NCBI GenBank assembly: GCA_964505195.1 | Contig: CAZDGV010000007.1 | Coordinates: 22,288-86,287 of the forward strand | Length of the DNA stretch: 64,000 nt | Direction: 5' to 3' | Source of the DNA: CAZDGV01 sp964505195 | GTDB lineage: Bacteria > Bacteroidota > Bacteroidia > Chitinophagales > Chitinophagaceae | Shown: positions 8,868-18,046 of the stretch, piece after piece | Layout of the letters: each line of letters starts with the position of its first letter | Position numbering within the stretch: the stretch's first letter is position 1 | The notes under the pieces: generated by a model | The model's input: only the letters and a program-made list of their open reading frames with translations | Databases searched by the model: none | What the model was told of the DNA's origin: nothing | Translations under genes and position numbers: made by a program

Positions 8868-9834
8868 CCCATCGCAACGCCAGTTCAAAATTAGTTGCGC
8901 TAATGCCCAGCTGTGATGCAGCAGCATTGCTGATGCGTAACTGCAAATTGCTTTCGCCACTTGTTTCCTGTACACCAGCGATCACTTTTGCATAAACCGA
9001 TTTTCCATTTGCTGTATTAACCAAATGAACGATGGTTCCTTTTTCAACCCCATCAAGCAACACATAATACTTACCATCGTTCCAACCGCTGTTGCTTTTA
9101 AAAATTCCTGCACTGAATATCTGCTGTTCACCTGCAAGCTTACCATTATTGGTTTGGCGATTGTACTCTTCCATAAAAAATCCGGAACCGCCATACATGG
9201 TTACAGAAGTTTCCTGTGTAGCGGTTTCAACAGCCGCAATTGTCTTGGGTAATTCAGTTTGCTTCTGAACCATTGGCTCTGCCTTTTTTTCAGCAACAAC
9301 CGCTTCAGGTAATGTCTCAGTTTTAATAGGCGCTGTGCTTCTAACGGCTTGCGCCATGGAAGCAAGGGAAGATAGATTTTTATCCACTTTTAAATAACCA
9401 ATAATAAGGCGCTGCCCGGCTTTTACCGACTGGCTGCCCAAATTATTCCATGCTGTCAAGCGGTCTTTGTCCGCCCGATAAACATCCGCGATGCGAGGCA
9501 AATTCTCCCCTGCTTTCACCACATGATATAAGGGAACGAACACTTCATTTTCATTACTGCTACCACCTTGATAAAAATTAACTTCATTCAGCGGAATGCG
9601 TATTACTTGCCCGATACTAAGTGGAGCATTTAAATCTATACTATTGTAGGGCGCATACACACGCGGACTGATATTGTAAATTCTGCCGATGCTGTAAAAA
9701 TTTTCTTTAGCACCGATGGTATGATCCAGATAGGGCGCACCGGCTTTATCGAGCTTAACCAATAAAGAAGATTGCTGTGCGTGCACCAGATGAGTGAAAC
9801 AGCATAGCAGCAGTATGATACAGATTGATCTCAT
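8860..9834 (-). CDS. LysM-domain cell-wall binding protein, secreted
   Basis: Exported 324-residue protein with signal peptide ending at HLVHAQQ (about residue 20). Two LysM-type repeats follow: about 37-82 (HTIGAKENFYSIGRIYNIS...IGQVIRIPL) and about 103-148 (HVVKAGENLPRIADVY...AGQRLIIGYL). A Lys/Glu/Thr-rich linker (about 155-215) leads to a C-terminal domain of about 110 residues (YNRQTNNG..., ending LALRWAN) that resembles the double-psi barrel of RlpA/expansin-like proteins, though that is a weak match by eye. LysM domains bind peptidoglycan glycan chains, so a periplasmic cell-wall role is likely. Its 3' end overlaps fmt by 8 bp. Confidence 0.85.
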   Translation of the reverse strand: MRSICIILLLCCFTHLVHAQQSSLLVKLDKAGAPYLDHTIGAKENFYSIGRIYNISPRVYAPYNSIDLNAPLSIGQVIRIPLNEVNFYQGGSSNENEVFVPLYHVVKAGENLPRIADVYRADKDRLTAWNNLGSQSVKAGQRLIIGYLKVDKNLSSLASMAQAVRSTAPIKTETLPEAVVAEKKAEPMVQKQTELPKTIAAVETATQETSVTMYGGSGFFMEEYNRQTNNGKLAGEQQIFSAGIFKSNSGWNDGKYYVLLDGVEKGTIVHLVNTANGKSVYAKVIAGVQETSGESNLQLRISNAAASQLGISATNFELALRWAN

Positions 9835-9919
9835 TATTCAGAATTTCACAGCAAAGATGCATAAACCCTGCAAGAATATCCGCTCAAACAATTGAACTTT
9901 TCCTAACATTGTGTGAAGA

Positions 9920-10546
9920 ATGGCAAAGCAGAAATTTTATGTAGTTTGGAAAGGCAGGAAGCCCGGTGTGTATCGCAGCTGGGAAGAGTGTAAAGCACAG
10001 GTACATGGCTTTGCCGGTCCGGTTTACAAGGCATTTGAAACACTGCAAGCAGCTGAAACGGCTTTTGGAGGTAATGCATGGAAATATATTGGCACCGGTA
10101 CAAAAGCAAAGAAAACGCCACCTGAAAATATCGGCAAACCTATGCCGGAAAGCATTTGCGTAGATGCTGCCTGGAACAGCGTTGAAAAAGACATGGAATA
10201 CCAGGGCATCTATTTTAATAGTGGAAAAAAAATATTTCACAAAGGCCCTTTCCGCGATGGCACCAACAATGTGGGCGAATTTTTAGCCATTGTACATGCG
10301 CTTGCCTATTGCAAAAAACACGGACTGCATCATACACCCATTTATTCCGATAGCCGTAATGCGATCGGTTGGGTGCGCACGAAAAAATGCAATACTAAAC
10401 TGGAAGCAACCCCTCACAATTCTGACCTATTTGATTTAATCGATCGCGCTTTGCAATGGCTCAAAGAAAATGCCTATCAAAATCCTATTCTCAAATGGGA
10501 GACCAAGGCTTGGGGTGAAAATCCAGCAGATTTTGGGAGAAAATAA
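9920..10546 (+). CDS. rnhA: Ribonuclease HI with N-terminal viroplasmin-like domain
   Basis: Degrades the RNA strand of RNA-DNA hybrids. At 208 residues it is longer than E. coli RNase HI because of an N-terminal caulimovirus-viroplasmin-type hybrid-binding domain (about 4-50: KFYVVWKGRKPGVYRSWEEC...GPVYKAFETLQAAETAF). The catalytic domain keeps the full D-E-D-D set: D82 (SICVDAAW), E120 (NVGEFLAI), D144 (IYSDSRNAIGW) and D204 (WGENPADFGRK). The basic protrusion typical of E. coli RNase HI is absent, as in other members of this subtype, where the N-terminal domain supplies hybrid binding. It is monocistronic and convergent with the rRNA methyltransferase. Confidence 0.95.
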   Translation: MAKQKFYVVWKGRKPGVYRSWEECKAQVHGFAGPVYKAFETLQAAETAFGGNAWKYIGTGTKAKKTPPENIGKPMPESICVDAAWNSVEKDMEYQGIYFNSGKKIFHKGPFRDGTNNVGEFLAIVHALAYCKKHGLHHTPIYSDSRNAIGWVRTKKCNTKLEATPHNSDLFDLIDRALQWLKENAYQNPILKWETKAWGENPADFGRK

Positions 10547-10598
10547 AGCGTTGTTTTATTTAGCATGCTTTTCAATAGAACACAAGACAACAAATTAA

Positions 10599-11969
10599 TC
10601 ATTTTAAAATACGGTATTCCTTGGGATAATAATTGTTGAATCGATTACCGAGACTTTTCAACCAACCCAGTGAAAGCCCTTGATACATCACCCTAATCCA
10701 TCCCTTTTGCTCGATGTGTAAATCGAAATTTTGCTTACGCAGATACTGCAGTGCCTGTTCTTTATTCAACGTAATACTTTGAACCGTATCCGAAACCAGA
10801 TCTGATAAAGCCATTGCATGCGATGGCAGCAAATCATCTTTTGCAATGCTACCCAATTCCACCCCTGCGTAGCGCACCCGCAGTTGCTCCATCAGCAATT
10901 GAATGGCTTCTACGTGCTTTTTAGGAACAGCTGCCATTTGTGTACCCTGTAAAACAAAATCGATCTCCTCGCTTTGCTTGATCCAAGCAGTCGCGATATT
11001 TTTTTGCTGTGCAGGCAAACTCAATTTCTTTTTTGTTCTTAGACTATGCGTATCCTGATGATCTTCCTTTCGAAAAACGGCAAGAAAAAAACCTTCGCCC
11101 TGCACTTTATCCGGCCAGCAACGGTAGCCGTAAGTGCCGATGGAGCTAATCGTTTCTGAAATACCCCAGCACGCATCCATCGTCAACCGCTGGGGTACGG
11201 CATGCATTTCCTGTGTGAGCCAATTAGCAATAGCTTCATTCTCTGCTTCAGAATAGGAGCAAGTGGAATAGATCAGCAAGCCGTCGGTTTTAAGACAATC
11301 CCATGCATCGGCCAGAATACGCTGCTGACGCTGACTACAGTGCTCAACATTTGGTAGGCTCCATTCCTCCATTGCGGCAGGATCACGCCGAAAAAGTCCG
11401 CTCCCACTGCAGGGTGCATCTACTACCAGCACATCGGCAAACCCACTGAGTTGTTTAAAATCGCGGGGATCATTATGCGTTACCAATACATTGCCTCCAC
11501 CCCACTTGATGACATTTTCCCGCAAAACTGATACACGCGACTGAATCACTTCGTTGCTTATAAGCAAACTATCGCGATGAATAAGCGATTGTAATAAAGT
11601 GGACTTACCGCCGGGTGCAGCACAAAGATCAATTACCACTAAAGGCTTAGATAAATCTGCTTTTTGTTGCATGGCTTGCTCCAGCAACATACTGCTCGCC
11701 TCCTGCACATAATATGCACCGGCATGAAAAAGTGGATCGAGGGTGAAGGATGGTCGCTCACTCAAATAAAAACCTGAACTGCACCAGGGCACAGGATGAA
11801 GGGAACATGGCGCATCCCAAACGTTCAGGAAAGATGCTTTTGAAATTTTTTGCTCGTTAATGCGTATTGATACGATCTGCTTACCACTGCTGTGCACTGC
11901 TTGAAAAGCATCCGCATCATAACCGGGAATGCCTTGTAGTGATTGTAAGAGTGAAGCGGGTAAATCCAA
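10599..11969 (-). CDS. RsmB/NOP family (NOL1/NOP2/Sun, RsmF-like) rRNA cytosine-C5 methyltransferase
   Basis: SAM-dependent RNA m5C methyltransferase, 456 residues. The Rossmann core has DLCAAPGGKST (114-124), then VDAPCSGSGLFRRDP with the product-release cysteine C188, and STCSYSEAENEAI with the catalytic nucleophile C238. A C-terminal domain of about 150 residues, including a PUA-like region near the end (KEQALQYLRKQNFDL...GWIRVMYQGLSLGWLK), makes it RsmF/YebU-like rather than RsmB, so 16S rRNA is the likely substrate. The start is a TTG at 11969; no ATG exists before residue 93, and the family start LPASLLQSLQGIPGYD follows directly. Confidence 0.9.
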   Translation of the reverse strand: MDLPASLLQSLQGIPGYDADAFQAVHSSGKQIVSIRINEQKISKASFLNVWDAPCSLHPVPWCSSGFYLSERPSFTLDPLFHAGAYYVQEASSMLLEQAMQQKADLSKPLVVIDLCAAPGGKSTLLQSLIHRDSLLISNEVIQSRVSVLRENVIKWGGGNVLVTHNDPRDFKQLSGFADVLVVDAPCSGSGLFRRDPAAMEEWSLPNVEHCSQRQQRILADAWDCLKTDGLLIYSTCSYSEAENEAIANWLTQEMHAVPQRLTMDACWGISETISSIGTYGYRCWPDKVQGEGFFLAVFRKEDHQDTHSLRTKKKLSLPAQQKNIATAWIKQSEEIDFVLQGTQMAAVPKKHVEAIQLLMEQLRVRYAGVELGSIAKDDLLPSHAMALSDLVSDTVQSITLNKEQALQYLRKQNFDLHIEQKGWIRVMYQGLSLGWLKSLGNRFNNYYPKEYRILK

Positions 11970-12006
11970 GCACGAAAGCTTTAATAGAAAAATGATTTGT
12001 AATGCA

Positions 12007-13568
12007 TCAGAGATTTTTAACCTCTGCGATCAGATCCTGTAATACTTTTTTTGCATCACCGAAAAGCATGGAGGTCTTCGGACGAAAGAAAAGGTCGTTT
12101 TCAATACCGGCGTATCCAGGCTTCATGGAGCGCTTATTGACAATCACCGTTTTTGCCATTTCAACTTCCAATATAGGCATACCATAAATGGGTGATGCCG
12201 GATCTGTTTTGGCAGCAGGATTCACTACATCATTGGCACCGAGAATGAGCACCACATCCGTTGTTGGAAAATCTTCATTGGCCTGCTCCATTTCCATAAG
12301 ACGGTCATAACTCACATCCGCTTCTGCCAACAGTACGTTCATATGTCCGGGCATGCGACCTGCTACCGGATGAATAGCATATTTTACTTCTACACCTTTT
12401 TCAGAAAGAATTTTTTCTAGCTCATGACAGGCATGCTGTGCCTGCGCAACAGCCAGTCCATAACCTGGTACAATCATTACTTTATTCGCATAGCTCATTA
12501 CCACCGCCGCATCGCTGAGTGAAATTTCTTTATAAGCTCCCTGTGCTCCTGCTGCGGCAACTGTTGCAGCGCCGCCGCCAAATGAACCAATCAACACATT
12601 TGTGAGCGAGCGGTTCATCGCACGGCACATAAGAATGGTAAGCAAGGTGCCCGCTGCTCCTACCAGAATACCTCCGGTGAGCATCGCGTTATTATCATAC
12701 AAAAATCCGCCGCAGGCAGCTGCCACGCCGGTAAATGAATTCAGCAATGAAATTACCACTGGCATATCTGCTCCACCAATGGGCAGAACGAAGAAAATGC
12801 CATAAAGCAAGGCAATAGCCAACACTGCATNNNNNNNNNNNNNNNNNNNNNNNNNNNNNNNNNNNNNNNNNNNNNNNNNNNNNNNNNNNNNNNNNNNNNN
12901 NNNNNNNNNNNNNNNNNNNNNNNNNNNNNNCCAATGGGCAGAACGAAGAAAATGCCATAAAGCAAGGCAATAGCCAACACTGCATAAAAATAGAATAATG
13001 GTGATGCGGATGCCGCAAGCATAAGATAGGATGTCAACGCAATCATTGCACCCAGCAAAAGAAGATTGAAAATATGCTGTCCTTTAAAAGCATAATCACC
13101 CACCCTGCCATCAAGCTTTCCCCAGGCAACCATGCTTCCAGAAAAAGAAACGGACCCAATGATTAATCCGAGCATGATGATCAACAGACTGCCATTTTGA
13201 ATGCCTTCGGAAGATGCACTGTGCACCAGATGATCAAACTCCACAATAGAAATCAATGCCGCACAGGCGCCACCCATACCATTAAATAAACTCACCATTT
13301 GAGGCATGGCGGTCATCTTTACCTTTTTTGCAGCAAGCGTACCTACAACGGTACCAATGATGAGTGCAGCAAATATCCATCCATAATTTCCCAAGCCCAC
13401 ACCCTGTTCCTGATATAAAAAGATAGTAGCAAAAATGGCAAATACCATACCCACTGCGGCAACCATATTACCTCGCCTGGCGCTTGCAGGGTTTGAAAGC
13501 ATTTTCAGTCCGACAATAAATGTTACGGAAGCAATGAGATACGAAAGCGCGAGGATATTGATTCCCAT
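12007..13568 (-). CDS. pntB: NAD(P) transhydrogenase subunit beta, interrupted by an assembly gap
   Basis: Membrane and NADP(H)-binding subunit of the proton-translocating transhydrogenase, which makes NADPH from NADH and the proton gradient. The gene is split by 100 N (12831-12930). The 55 bases before and after the N run are identical, so the gap is an unmerged contig overlap. Removing 100 N plus one 55-mer copy leaves 1407 bases, exactly 469 codons, in frame, giving 468 residues against about 462 for E. coli PntB. Several membrane helices fill the first half; the NADP domain at the C-terminus shows IVPGYGLAVAQAQHA, HPVAGRMPGHMNVLLAEA and ILGANDVVNPAA. It is the last gene of pntAa-pntAb-pntB, 5 bp after pntAb. 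Confidence 0.93.
12776..12830. repeat. 55-mer, left copy flanking the N gap
   Basis: Identical to 12931-12985 over all 55 bases; begins CCAATGGGCAGAACG and ends at the first N. Both copies encode the same stretch of PntB (ALLYGIFFVLPI). This is the end overlap expected of de Bruijn contigs, not a biological duplication. Confidence 0.95.
12831..12930. other. Run of 100 N (scaffold gap, artefactual)
   Basis: Exactly 100 unknown bases, the conventional arbitrary gap size. Since the flanks share a 55-base overlap, no real sequence is likely to be missing here. Confidence 0.97.
12931..12985. repeat. 55-mer, right copy flanking the N gap
   Basis: Second copy of the 55-mer at 12776-12830. See that entry and pntB. 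Confidence 0.95.
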
Positions 13569-13573
13569 CTTAA

Positions 13574-13882
13574 CTATTTCTTTTTTCTAAACATTTCCAA
13601 CATACGATCGGTCACCACAAAGCCGCCTACCACATTCAGCGTACCTACTATCACTGCTATAAAACCCAGTGCCAAGGCCAGATAGTTGTCGGGTTCTGCC
13701 TTCCCCATTACAATGATGGCGCCGATAATGACTACTCCATGAATGGCATTGGCACCACTCATAAGTGGCGTATGCAGCACGCTGGGCACCCGACCGATCA
13801 CTTCTATTCCCACAAAAACCATCAGCACTACGATATAAATAATCTGCTGATGCTGTGTAAACCATTGTAATAACTGCTCCAT
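13574..13882 (-). CDS. pntAb: NAD(P) transhydrogenase subunit alpha part 2 (membrane part)
   Basis: The 102-residue membrane part of the transhydrogenase alpha subunit, encoded separately from the soluble NAD domain as in Rhodospirillum-type three-subunit enzymes. Hydrophobic segments are at about 13-31, 47-60 and 68-90, containing IYIVVLMVFVGIEVIG and the family-typical RVPSVLHTPLMSGANAIHG. The start is the ATG at 13882. It lies 12 bp after pntAa and 5 bp before pntB, so it is co-transcribed and perhaps translationally coupled. Confidence 0.94.
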   Translation of the reverse strand: MEQLLQWFTQHQQIIYIVVLMVFVGIEVIGRVPSVLHTPLMSGANAIHGVVIIGAIIVMGKAEPDNYLALALGFIAVIVGTLNVVGGFVVTDRMLEMFRKKK

Positions 13883-13894
13883 ATTGAATAAAGC

Positions 13895-15001
13895 TTATAT
13901 AAGTGAAGCAACACGCTCATGCACGACTTTTCCATCGTGGGTAATGCAGCAGCCTTTCACCAGATCATCCTCCCAGTTCAAATGCAAGGTTGCTTCTTTT
14001 GTAATGAGCAGTTGTAAAAAATTAAAAATATTTTTTCCGTACATCTTACTGGCATCTGCAGGCATGGTAGATGCCAAATTGCTGTTGCCAATAATAGAAA
14101 CCCCAAAAGCTTCCACTGTGGAATTGTTTTGCGTAAGCGGTGTATTGCCACCGGTAGCAGAAGCCAGATCCACAATTACACTTCCGTTGCGCATACTGCG
14201 AATCATCTCTTCAGTAATAAGGATCGGTGCTTTTTTACCGGGAATCTGCGCAGTTGTAATTACGATATCTGCTTTCGCGATGGCTTCGGCAATGCGCGCC
14301 TGTTGCTTTTGCTTATAATCTTGTGTTTGTTCTACCGCATAACCGCCTGCCTTAGAAGCATCGGCGGCACCTTCCACTTCAATAAACTTACCACCTAAGC
14401 TCATCACTTCTTCTTTTACGGCAGGTCTTGTATCAAACACTTCCACCACAGCACCCAAACGTCGGGCTGTGGCAATCGCTTGCAATCCTGCAACGCCTGC
14501 ACCCAGTATGAGCACTTTAGCTGGCTTAATGCTTCCTGCTGCCGTCATAAACATGGGAAAATATCTGCCATATCTTTCTGCTGCGAGCAATACGGCTTTG
14601 TAGCCAGCCACATTGGCCTGTGAACTCAACACATCCATGACTTGCGCACGCGTAGTGCGGGGTATCATGTCTAAGCTGAAGCTGGTAATTCCTTTTGCAG
14701 CCCAATCTTGCATCAATGCAAAATGAAACAATGGCTGAAAAACGCCCAAGATCATTTTTCCTGCAGGAACATCATCGGGTGTATGAATGGCCAGTAGCAT
14801 ATCTGCTTCTGAAAGCACCTGATGGCGATCAACCACCTGAACGCCTTTAGCAGCATAGGCATCATCACTTGCAAAAGCTTTGGCCCCTGCACCACTTTCC
14901 AATATTACACGTACATTTTTTTTAAGCAACGCTTCTGCCTCTTCGGGCATCAGCGATACGCGATTTTCATATCCGGGTTCTTTCAGGACTCCTATCGTCA
15001 T
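13895..15001 (-). CDS. pntAa: NAD(P) transhydrogenase subunit alpha part 1 (NAD-binding)
   Basis: Soluble NAD(H)-binding domain of the proton-translocating transhydrogenase, 368 residues, related to alanine dehydrogenase. Landmarks are the start MTIGVLKEPGYENRVSLMPE, the Rossmann fingerprint VLILGAGVAGLQAIATARRLGA (about 164-185), the mobile-loop segment DYKQKQQARIAEAIAKAD, and QIPGKKAPILITEEM. First gene of the pntAa-pntAb-pntB operon. The C-terminus ends in a soluble tail rather than the membrane segment, because that segment is encoded by pntAb. Confidence 0.95.
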   Translation of the reverse strand: MTIGVLKEPGYENRVSLMPEEAEALLKKNVRVILESGAGAKAFASDDAYAAKGVQVVDRHQVLSEADMLLAIHTPDDVPAGKMILGVFQPLFHFALMQDWAAKGITSFSLDMIPRTTRAQVMDVLSSQANVAGYKAVLLAAERYGRYFPMFMTAAGSIKPAKVLILGAGVAGLQAIATARRLGAVVEVFDTRPAVKEEVMSLGGKFIEVEGAADASKAGGYAVEQTQDYKQKQQARIAEAIAKADIVITTAQIPGKKAPILITEEMIRSMRNGSVIVDLASATGGNTPLTQNNSTVEAFGVSIIGNSNLASTMPADASKMYGKNIFNFLQLLITKEATLHLNWEDDLVKGCCITHDGKVVHERVASLI

Positions 15002-15046
15002 GCAGCTTTGTTTCGAAACAGCAATTTACTGAATATATCAATGCAG

Positions 15047-15844
15047 CTAGTAGCGAATCGTGAAATGCTGCTTTTCATGTTGTTCCTTTCTAAAAAACAC
15101 CATTCCAAGGAAAAAAAGATCGATGCTGAGGGTTACGGCAGAATCGTTCCGAATGGCATCCCAGGCCTTTTCCATTTCTGCACTCCAGTGAATATCATCG
15201 AAAATCATCACTGTATCGGCGTGGGTAAATGGCAAGATCGTTTTAAAATAACGCAACGTAGGCTCATAGGCATGATTGCCATCTACAAAAACAAAATCTA
15301 CCAATCGCACTTCGTTCAATACAGATAAAAGCGTTTCATCAAAATGACCGGTAACCAGTTGAACATTGCTCAGTTGCAAGCGCTGAAAATGCTGGTTCGC
15401 TATTTGTGCGATGGCATCAGCACCCTCGAGCGTAATGACTTTCGTTTCCTTCCTTGCCGATGCGAGATAAGCAGTGGTGATGCCCAGCGAAGTGCCCAGT
15501 TCAATCATATTTTCAGGTTGAAAATATTTTACCATACGAGACAGCAGCCAAGCATATTTGGGCGACTTTAAAGATGATGCTGCGATTTGACGAATACTGC
15601 GCTGCTTGGTAAGACCTTTTGAAGATCCGGCACCAAAGTCATTTACATATAAAAGAGTCCTGTCTTTGAAAAGCAGCTTGCGCAATGACTCTATTTCATG
15701 CCAATCTGCAGGCTTTGATGGATCGTTGAAAACATTCCGAACCAGCTCATATACAAAAGGTGAGTGAATGCCATGTCCCTTACCATTTTTTGCTGTAAGC
15801 ATGTACTGTATATATTTAACAGCAAGTTGAGGGATATGGTACAT
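15047..15844 (-). CDS. Class I SAM-dependent methyltransferase (O-methyltransferase-like)
   Basis: Predicted SAM-dependent methyltransferase of 265 residues. The SAM-binding strand-loop is MIELGTSLGITTAYLASA (about 113-130), followed by the acidic strand-2 segment TLEGADAIAQIA and the motif LVDFVFVDGNHAYEPTLRYF with a probable metal or substrate Asp, then VMIFDDIHWSAEMEKAW. This order resembles the caffeoyl-CoA/catechol O-methyltransferase group and related bacterial proteins of unknown substrate. An N-terminal segment of about 80 residues (HGIHSPFVYELVRNVF) precedes the core. It ends 45 bp upstream of pntAa in the same direction. Substrate is unknown. Confidence 0.8.
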   Translation of the reverse strand: MYHIPQLAVKYIQYMLTAKNGKGHGIHSPFVYELVRNVFNDPSKPADWHEIESLRKLLFKDRTLLYVNDFGAGSSKGLTKQRSIRQIAASSLKSPKYAWLLSRMVKYFQPENMIELGTSLGITTAYLASARKETKVITLEGADAIAQIANQHFQRLQLSNVQLVTGHFDETLLSVLNEVRLVDFVFVDGNHAYEPTLRYFKTILPFTHADTVMIFDDIHWSAEMEKAWDAIRNDSAVTLSIDLFFLGMVFFRKEQHEKQHFTIRY

Positions 15845-15859
15845 GTGGCAGTGCTTTCT

Positions 15860-16360
15860 TTATACCCTATCCCAGGTTTGAACGGAAAAGGAATAAGCAT
15901 GCTTTGCATCCACGCTAAAATCAACCTGATTGACCAACTGCCATTCATCGGGAGCGAGTGCAGGAAAAAAAGCATCTGCTTCAAAATGAGCATGCACTCT
16001 TGTTAAATAAATGCGATGTGTGATAGGCAATGTTTGTGCGTAAATTTCAGCACCACCTGCAATAAAAATTTCTTTACACCCTGTATTTTTTGCAATTGCA
16101 AGAGCTTCGTCTATGGATGTAGCAAACCAAAGATTTTCCGTTTCGCTTTTCAGGTCTTGCCGCCTCGTTACCACGATATTGAAGCGCCCGGGTAATGGCT
16201 TACTGTCAACCGCCTCAAAGGTTTTTCTCCCCATAATCACAGGCATCGCCCAGGTAGTATTTTTAAAAAACTTGAGATCCTGGGGCAAATGCCAAAGCAA
16301 CTGATTGTTTTTGCCGATGGCATCATTGGTTCCCGCTGCTACAATGTGTGAAATACGCAT
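15860..16360 (-). CDS. folA: Dihydrofolate reductase
   Basis: Reduces dihydrofolate to tetrahydrofolate with NADPH; here it partners thyA immediately upstream, since thymidylate synthase generates the dihydrofolate. The protein is 166 residues with canonical motifs: VAAGTNDAIGKNNQLLWHLPQDLKFFKNTT (Met20-loop region and the active-site acid D near residue 27), MGRKTFEAV, and IFIAGGAEIYAQTLP (GG cofactor loop). I chose the ATG at 16360; a TTG seven codons upstream is less likely. The gap to the methyltransferase gene downstream is 15 bp, and thyA ends 52 bp upstream, so thyA-folA-methyltransferase may be one transcript. Confidence 0.95.
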   Translation of the reverse strand: MRISHIVAAGTNDAIGKNNQLLWHLPQDLKFFKNTTWAMPVIMGRKTFEAVDSKPLPGRFNIVVTRRQDLKSETENLWFATSIDEALAIAKNTGCKEIFIAGGAEIYAQTLPITHRIYLTRVHAHFEADAFFPALAPDEWQLVNQVDFSVDAKHAYSFSVQTWDRV

Positions 16361-16412
16361 GTGGTTGCTTGGTTCATTCAAAAATTTCTTTTCCCATATA
16401 CATCATCCATAT

Positions 16413-17207
16413 TTATACTGCCACTGGTGCTTTAATGGCCGGATGGCACTGATAATTTTCGAGTGTAAAGTCTTCAAAGCAAAATGAAAAAATATCTTTC
16501 ACTTCCGGATTCACTTTCATGACCGGCAAGGGATAGGGCGTGCGACTCAGCTGCAGTCTCACTTGCTCCAGATGATTGTTGTAAATATGTACATCACCGA
16601 ATGTGTGCACAAAATCGCCAGGCGCTAAATCACATACCTGTGCTACCATCAGTACCAGCAATGCATAAGAAGCAATATTAAAAGGTACGCCCAGAAACAC
16701 ATCTGCGCTGCGCTGATATAACTGACAACTCAGCTTACCATCGGCCACATAAAACTGAAAAAGGGTATGACAGGGCATGAGTGCCATCTTCGGCAAGTCG
16801 GCCACGTTCCAGGCGCTGATGATAAGTCGGCGACTATCGGGATTGCTTTTGATTTGTGCTATCAGATCCTTCACCTGATCTACCACCACTCCATTCGCAC
16901 CTTCCCAGCTCCGCCACTGCTTACCATATACCGGACCCAATTCTCCGTTGGCATCCGCCCATTCATCCCAGATGCTCACTCCATTTTCCTTCAGGTAAGC
17001 AATATTGGTTTCGCCCTTCAAAAACCATAGCAATTCATGAATAATACTTTTGAGATGTACTTTTTTGGTGGTAACAAGTGGAAATCCTTCTGCCAGATTA
17101 AAACGCATTTGATAACCAAAAACACTGATGGTTCCGGTGCCGGTTCTGTCGGTTTTTTGCGTACCGTGATCGAGAATATGTTGCAGGAGCTGATGGTATG
17201 GTTGCAT
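16413..17207 (-). CDS. thyA: Thymidylate synthase
   Basis: Makes dTMP from dUMP with methylenetetrahydrofolate. At 264 residues it is the same length as E. coli ThyA. The catalytic cysteine is C146 in MPCHTLFQFYV, with the phosphate-binding arginines in SRRLIISAWN and QRSADVFLGVPFNIASYALL, and the C-terminal APVAV closing segment is intact. It lies 52 bp upstream of folA, the classic thyA-folA pair. A TAATTTG sequence just before the ATG resembles the Bacteroidota -7 box but is one base short. Confidence 0.97.
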   Translation of the reverse strand: MQPYHQLLQHILDHGTQKTDRTGTGTISVFGYQMRFNLAEGFPLVTTKKVHLKSIIHELLWFLKGETNIAYLKENGVSIWDEWADANGELGPVYGKQWRSWEGANGVVVDQVKDLIAQIKSNPDSRRLIISAWNVADLPKMALMPCHTLFQFYVADGKLSCQLYQRSADVFLGVPFNIASYALLVLMVAQVCDLAPGDFVHTFGDVHIYNNHLEQVRLQLSRTPYPLPVMKVNPEVKDIFSFCFEDFTLENYQCHPAIKAPVAV

Positions 17208-17290
17208 GGCCGCAAATTACAGGAAAATGCAAGAGATGGTGACCGCGGTAAAGCCTTTGTGAACAAGTGGTGGAATCAAGTCCATCCTTC

Positions 17291-17962
17291 TCACTTTTTA
17301 CGGACAATATGCCTGTAGTAGCCAAAATAAAGACCGGTATTATTTACATACATATCCAGGTTGCCAGCTTTACCATTCACTGATACACCCACCCCGATTC
17401 CGCCGAGCATGTTCCAGCGGCCTTCAGACTGGTCTGTTGGCGGGAAAATCTGATGATTTACGGGCCTGGATATTCTACGCTCTGTTGAATGATAAACCAT
17501 TACTCCAGCCTGAAGATAAAGATTCACGATATTTCTCTTATTGAGCGGCACATAATATCGGGCAAAAGGCGAAATGCCTAGTTCAGTGTAACGATCCTGC
17601 ATCTTCGTTTCACGAATGATTGGTGCAGGGCCGGGACCAGGAAAAATATAGTTTAAGGAACTGTATTTATCGATTAGATGCCCCGTTATTATCTGGCCTC
17701 CGATCATTACATTTTTTTCAACCATCCATCCAAAAGTGGGTAATACCAGCGCACCCAATGTACTGAAGCCTTCGGTCATGTCAATCCGAGTAACGGTACG
17801 GAGCGGATATTCACCCGCAATGCCTAACTGCACACCCCAGGTCATGGTTCCTTTTTGAAGACGGTCTGAAAAATCGGGCCTAGTGATTTGTTGTGCCAAC
17901 CCTGAAAAAGTGAATAGCACAAAAAGGCTAAATAGAGAAACCGAAAGCAAACTGCGTTTCAT
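17291..17962 (-). CDS. Outer-membrane beta-barrel protein, unknown function
   Basis: Secreted 223-residue protein. The signal peptide (MKRSLLSVSLFSLFVLFTF to GLAQQ, about residues 1-25) is clear, which is why I start at 17962 rather than at an upstream in-frame start. The mature region has the alternating strands and loops of a small outer-membrane barrel: TWGVQLGIAGEYPLRTV, GWMVEKNVMIGGQIITGHL, ISPFARYYVPL, NLYLQAGVMVYHST, and a closing strand with Tyr and Phe (NTGLYFGYYRHI) before a basic end. No specific family is recognised. Its neighbours are proline dehydrogenase upstream and thyA downstream, with no obvious functional link. Confidence 0.75.
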   Translation of the reverse strand: MKRSLLSVSLFSLFVLFTFSGLAQQITRPDFSDRLQKGTMTWGVQLGIAGEYPLRTVTRIDMTEGFSTLGALVLPTFGWMVEKNVMIGGQIITGHLIDKYSSLNYIFPGPGPAPIIRETKMQDRYTELGISPFARYYVPLNKRNIVNLYLQAGVMVYHSTERRISRPVNHQIFPPTDQSEGRWNMLGGIGVGVSVNGKAGNLDMYVNNTGLYFGYYRHIVRKK

Positions 17963-18046
17963 ATCTTGAATAGTTGGACTGCCAATATCAACACGTAAAT
18001 GCAAAGAAAAAAATAAGCGACTGTTAAAAGCATGTAAAATCTGAAC

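Noticed and set aside
12776..12985. Direct 55-bp repeat as a target-site duplication or recent duplication in pntB
   Set aside because: The copies flank exactly 100 N at the contig ends, and merging them restores an in-frame PntB, so it is an assembly artefact.
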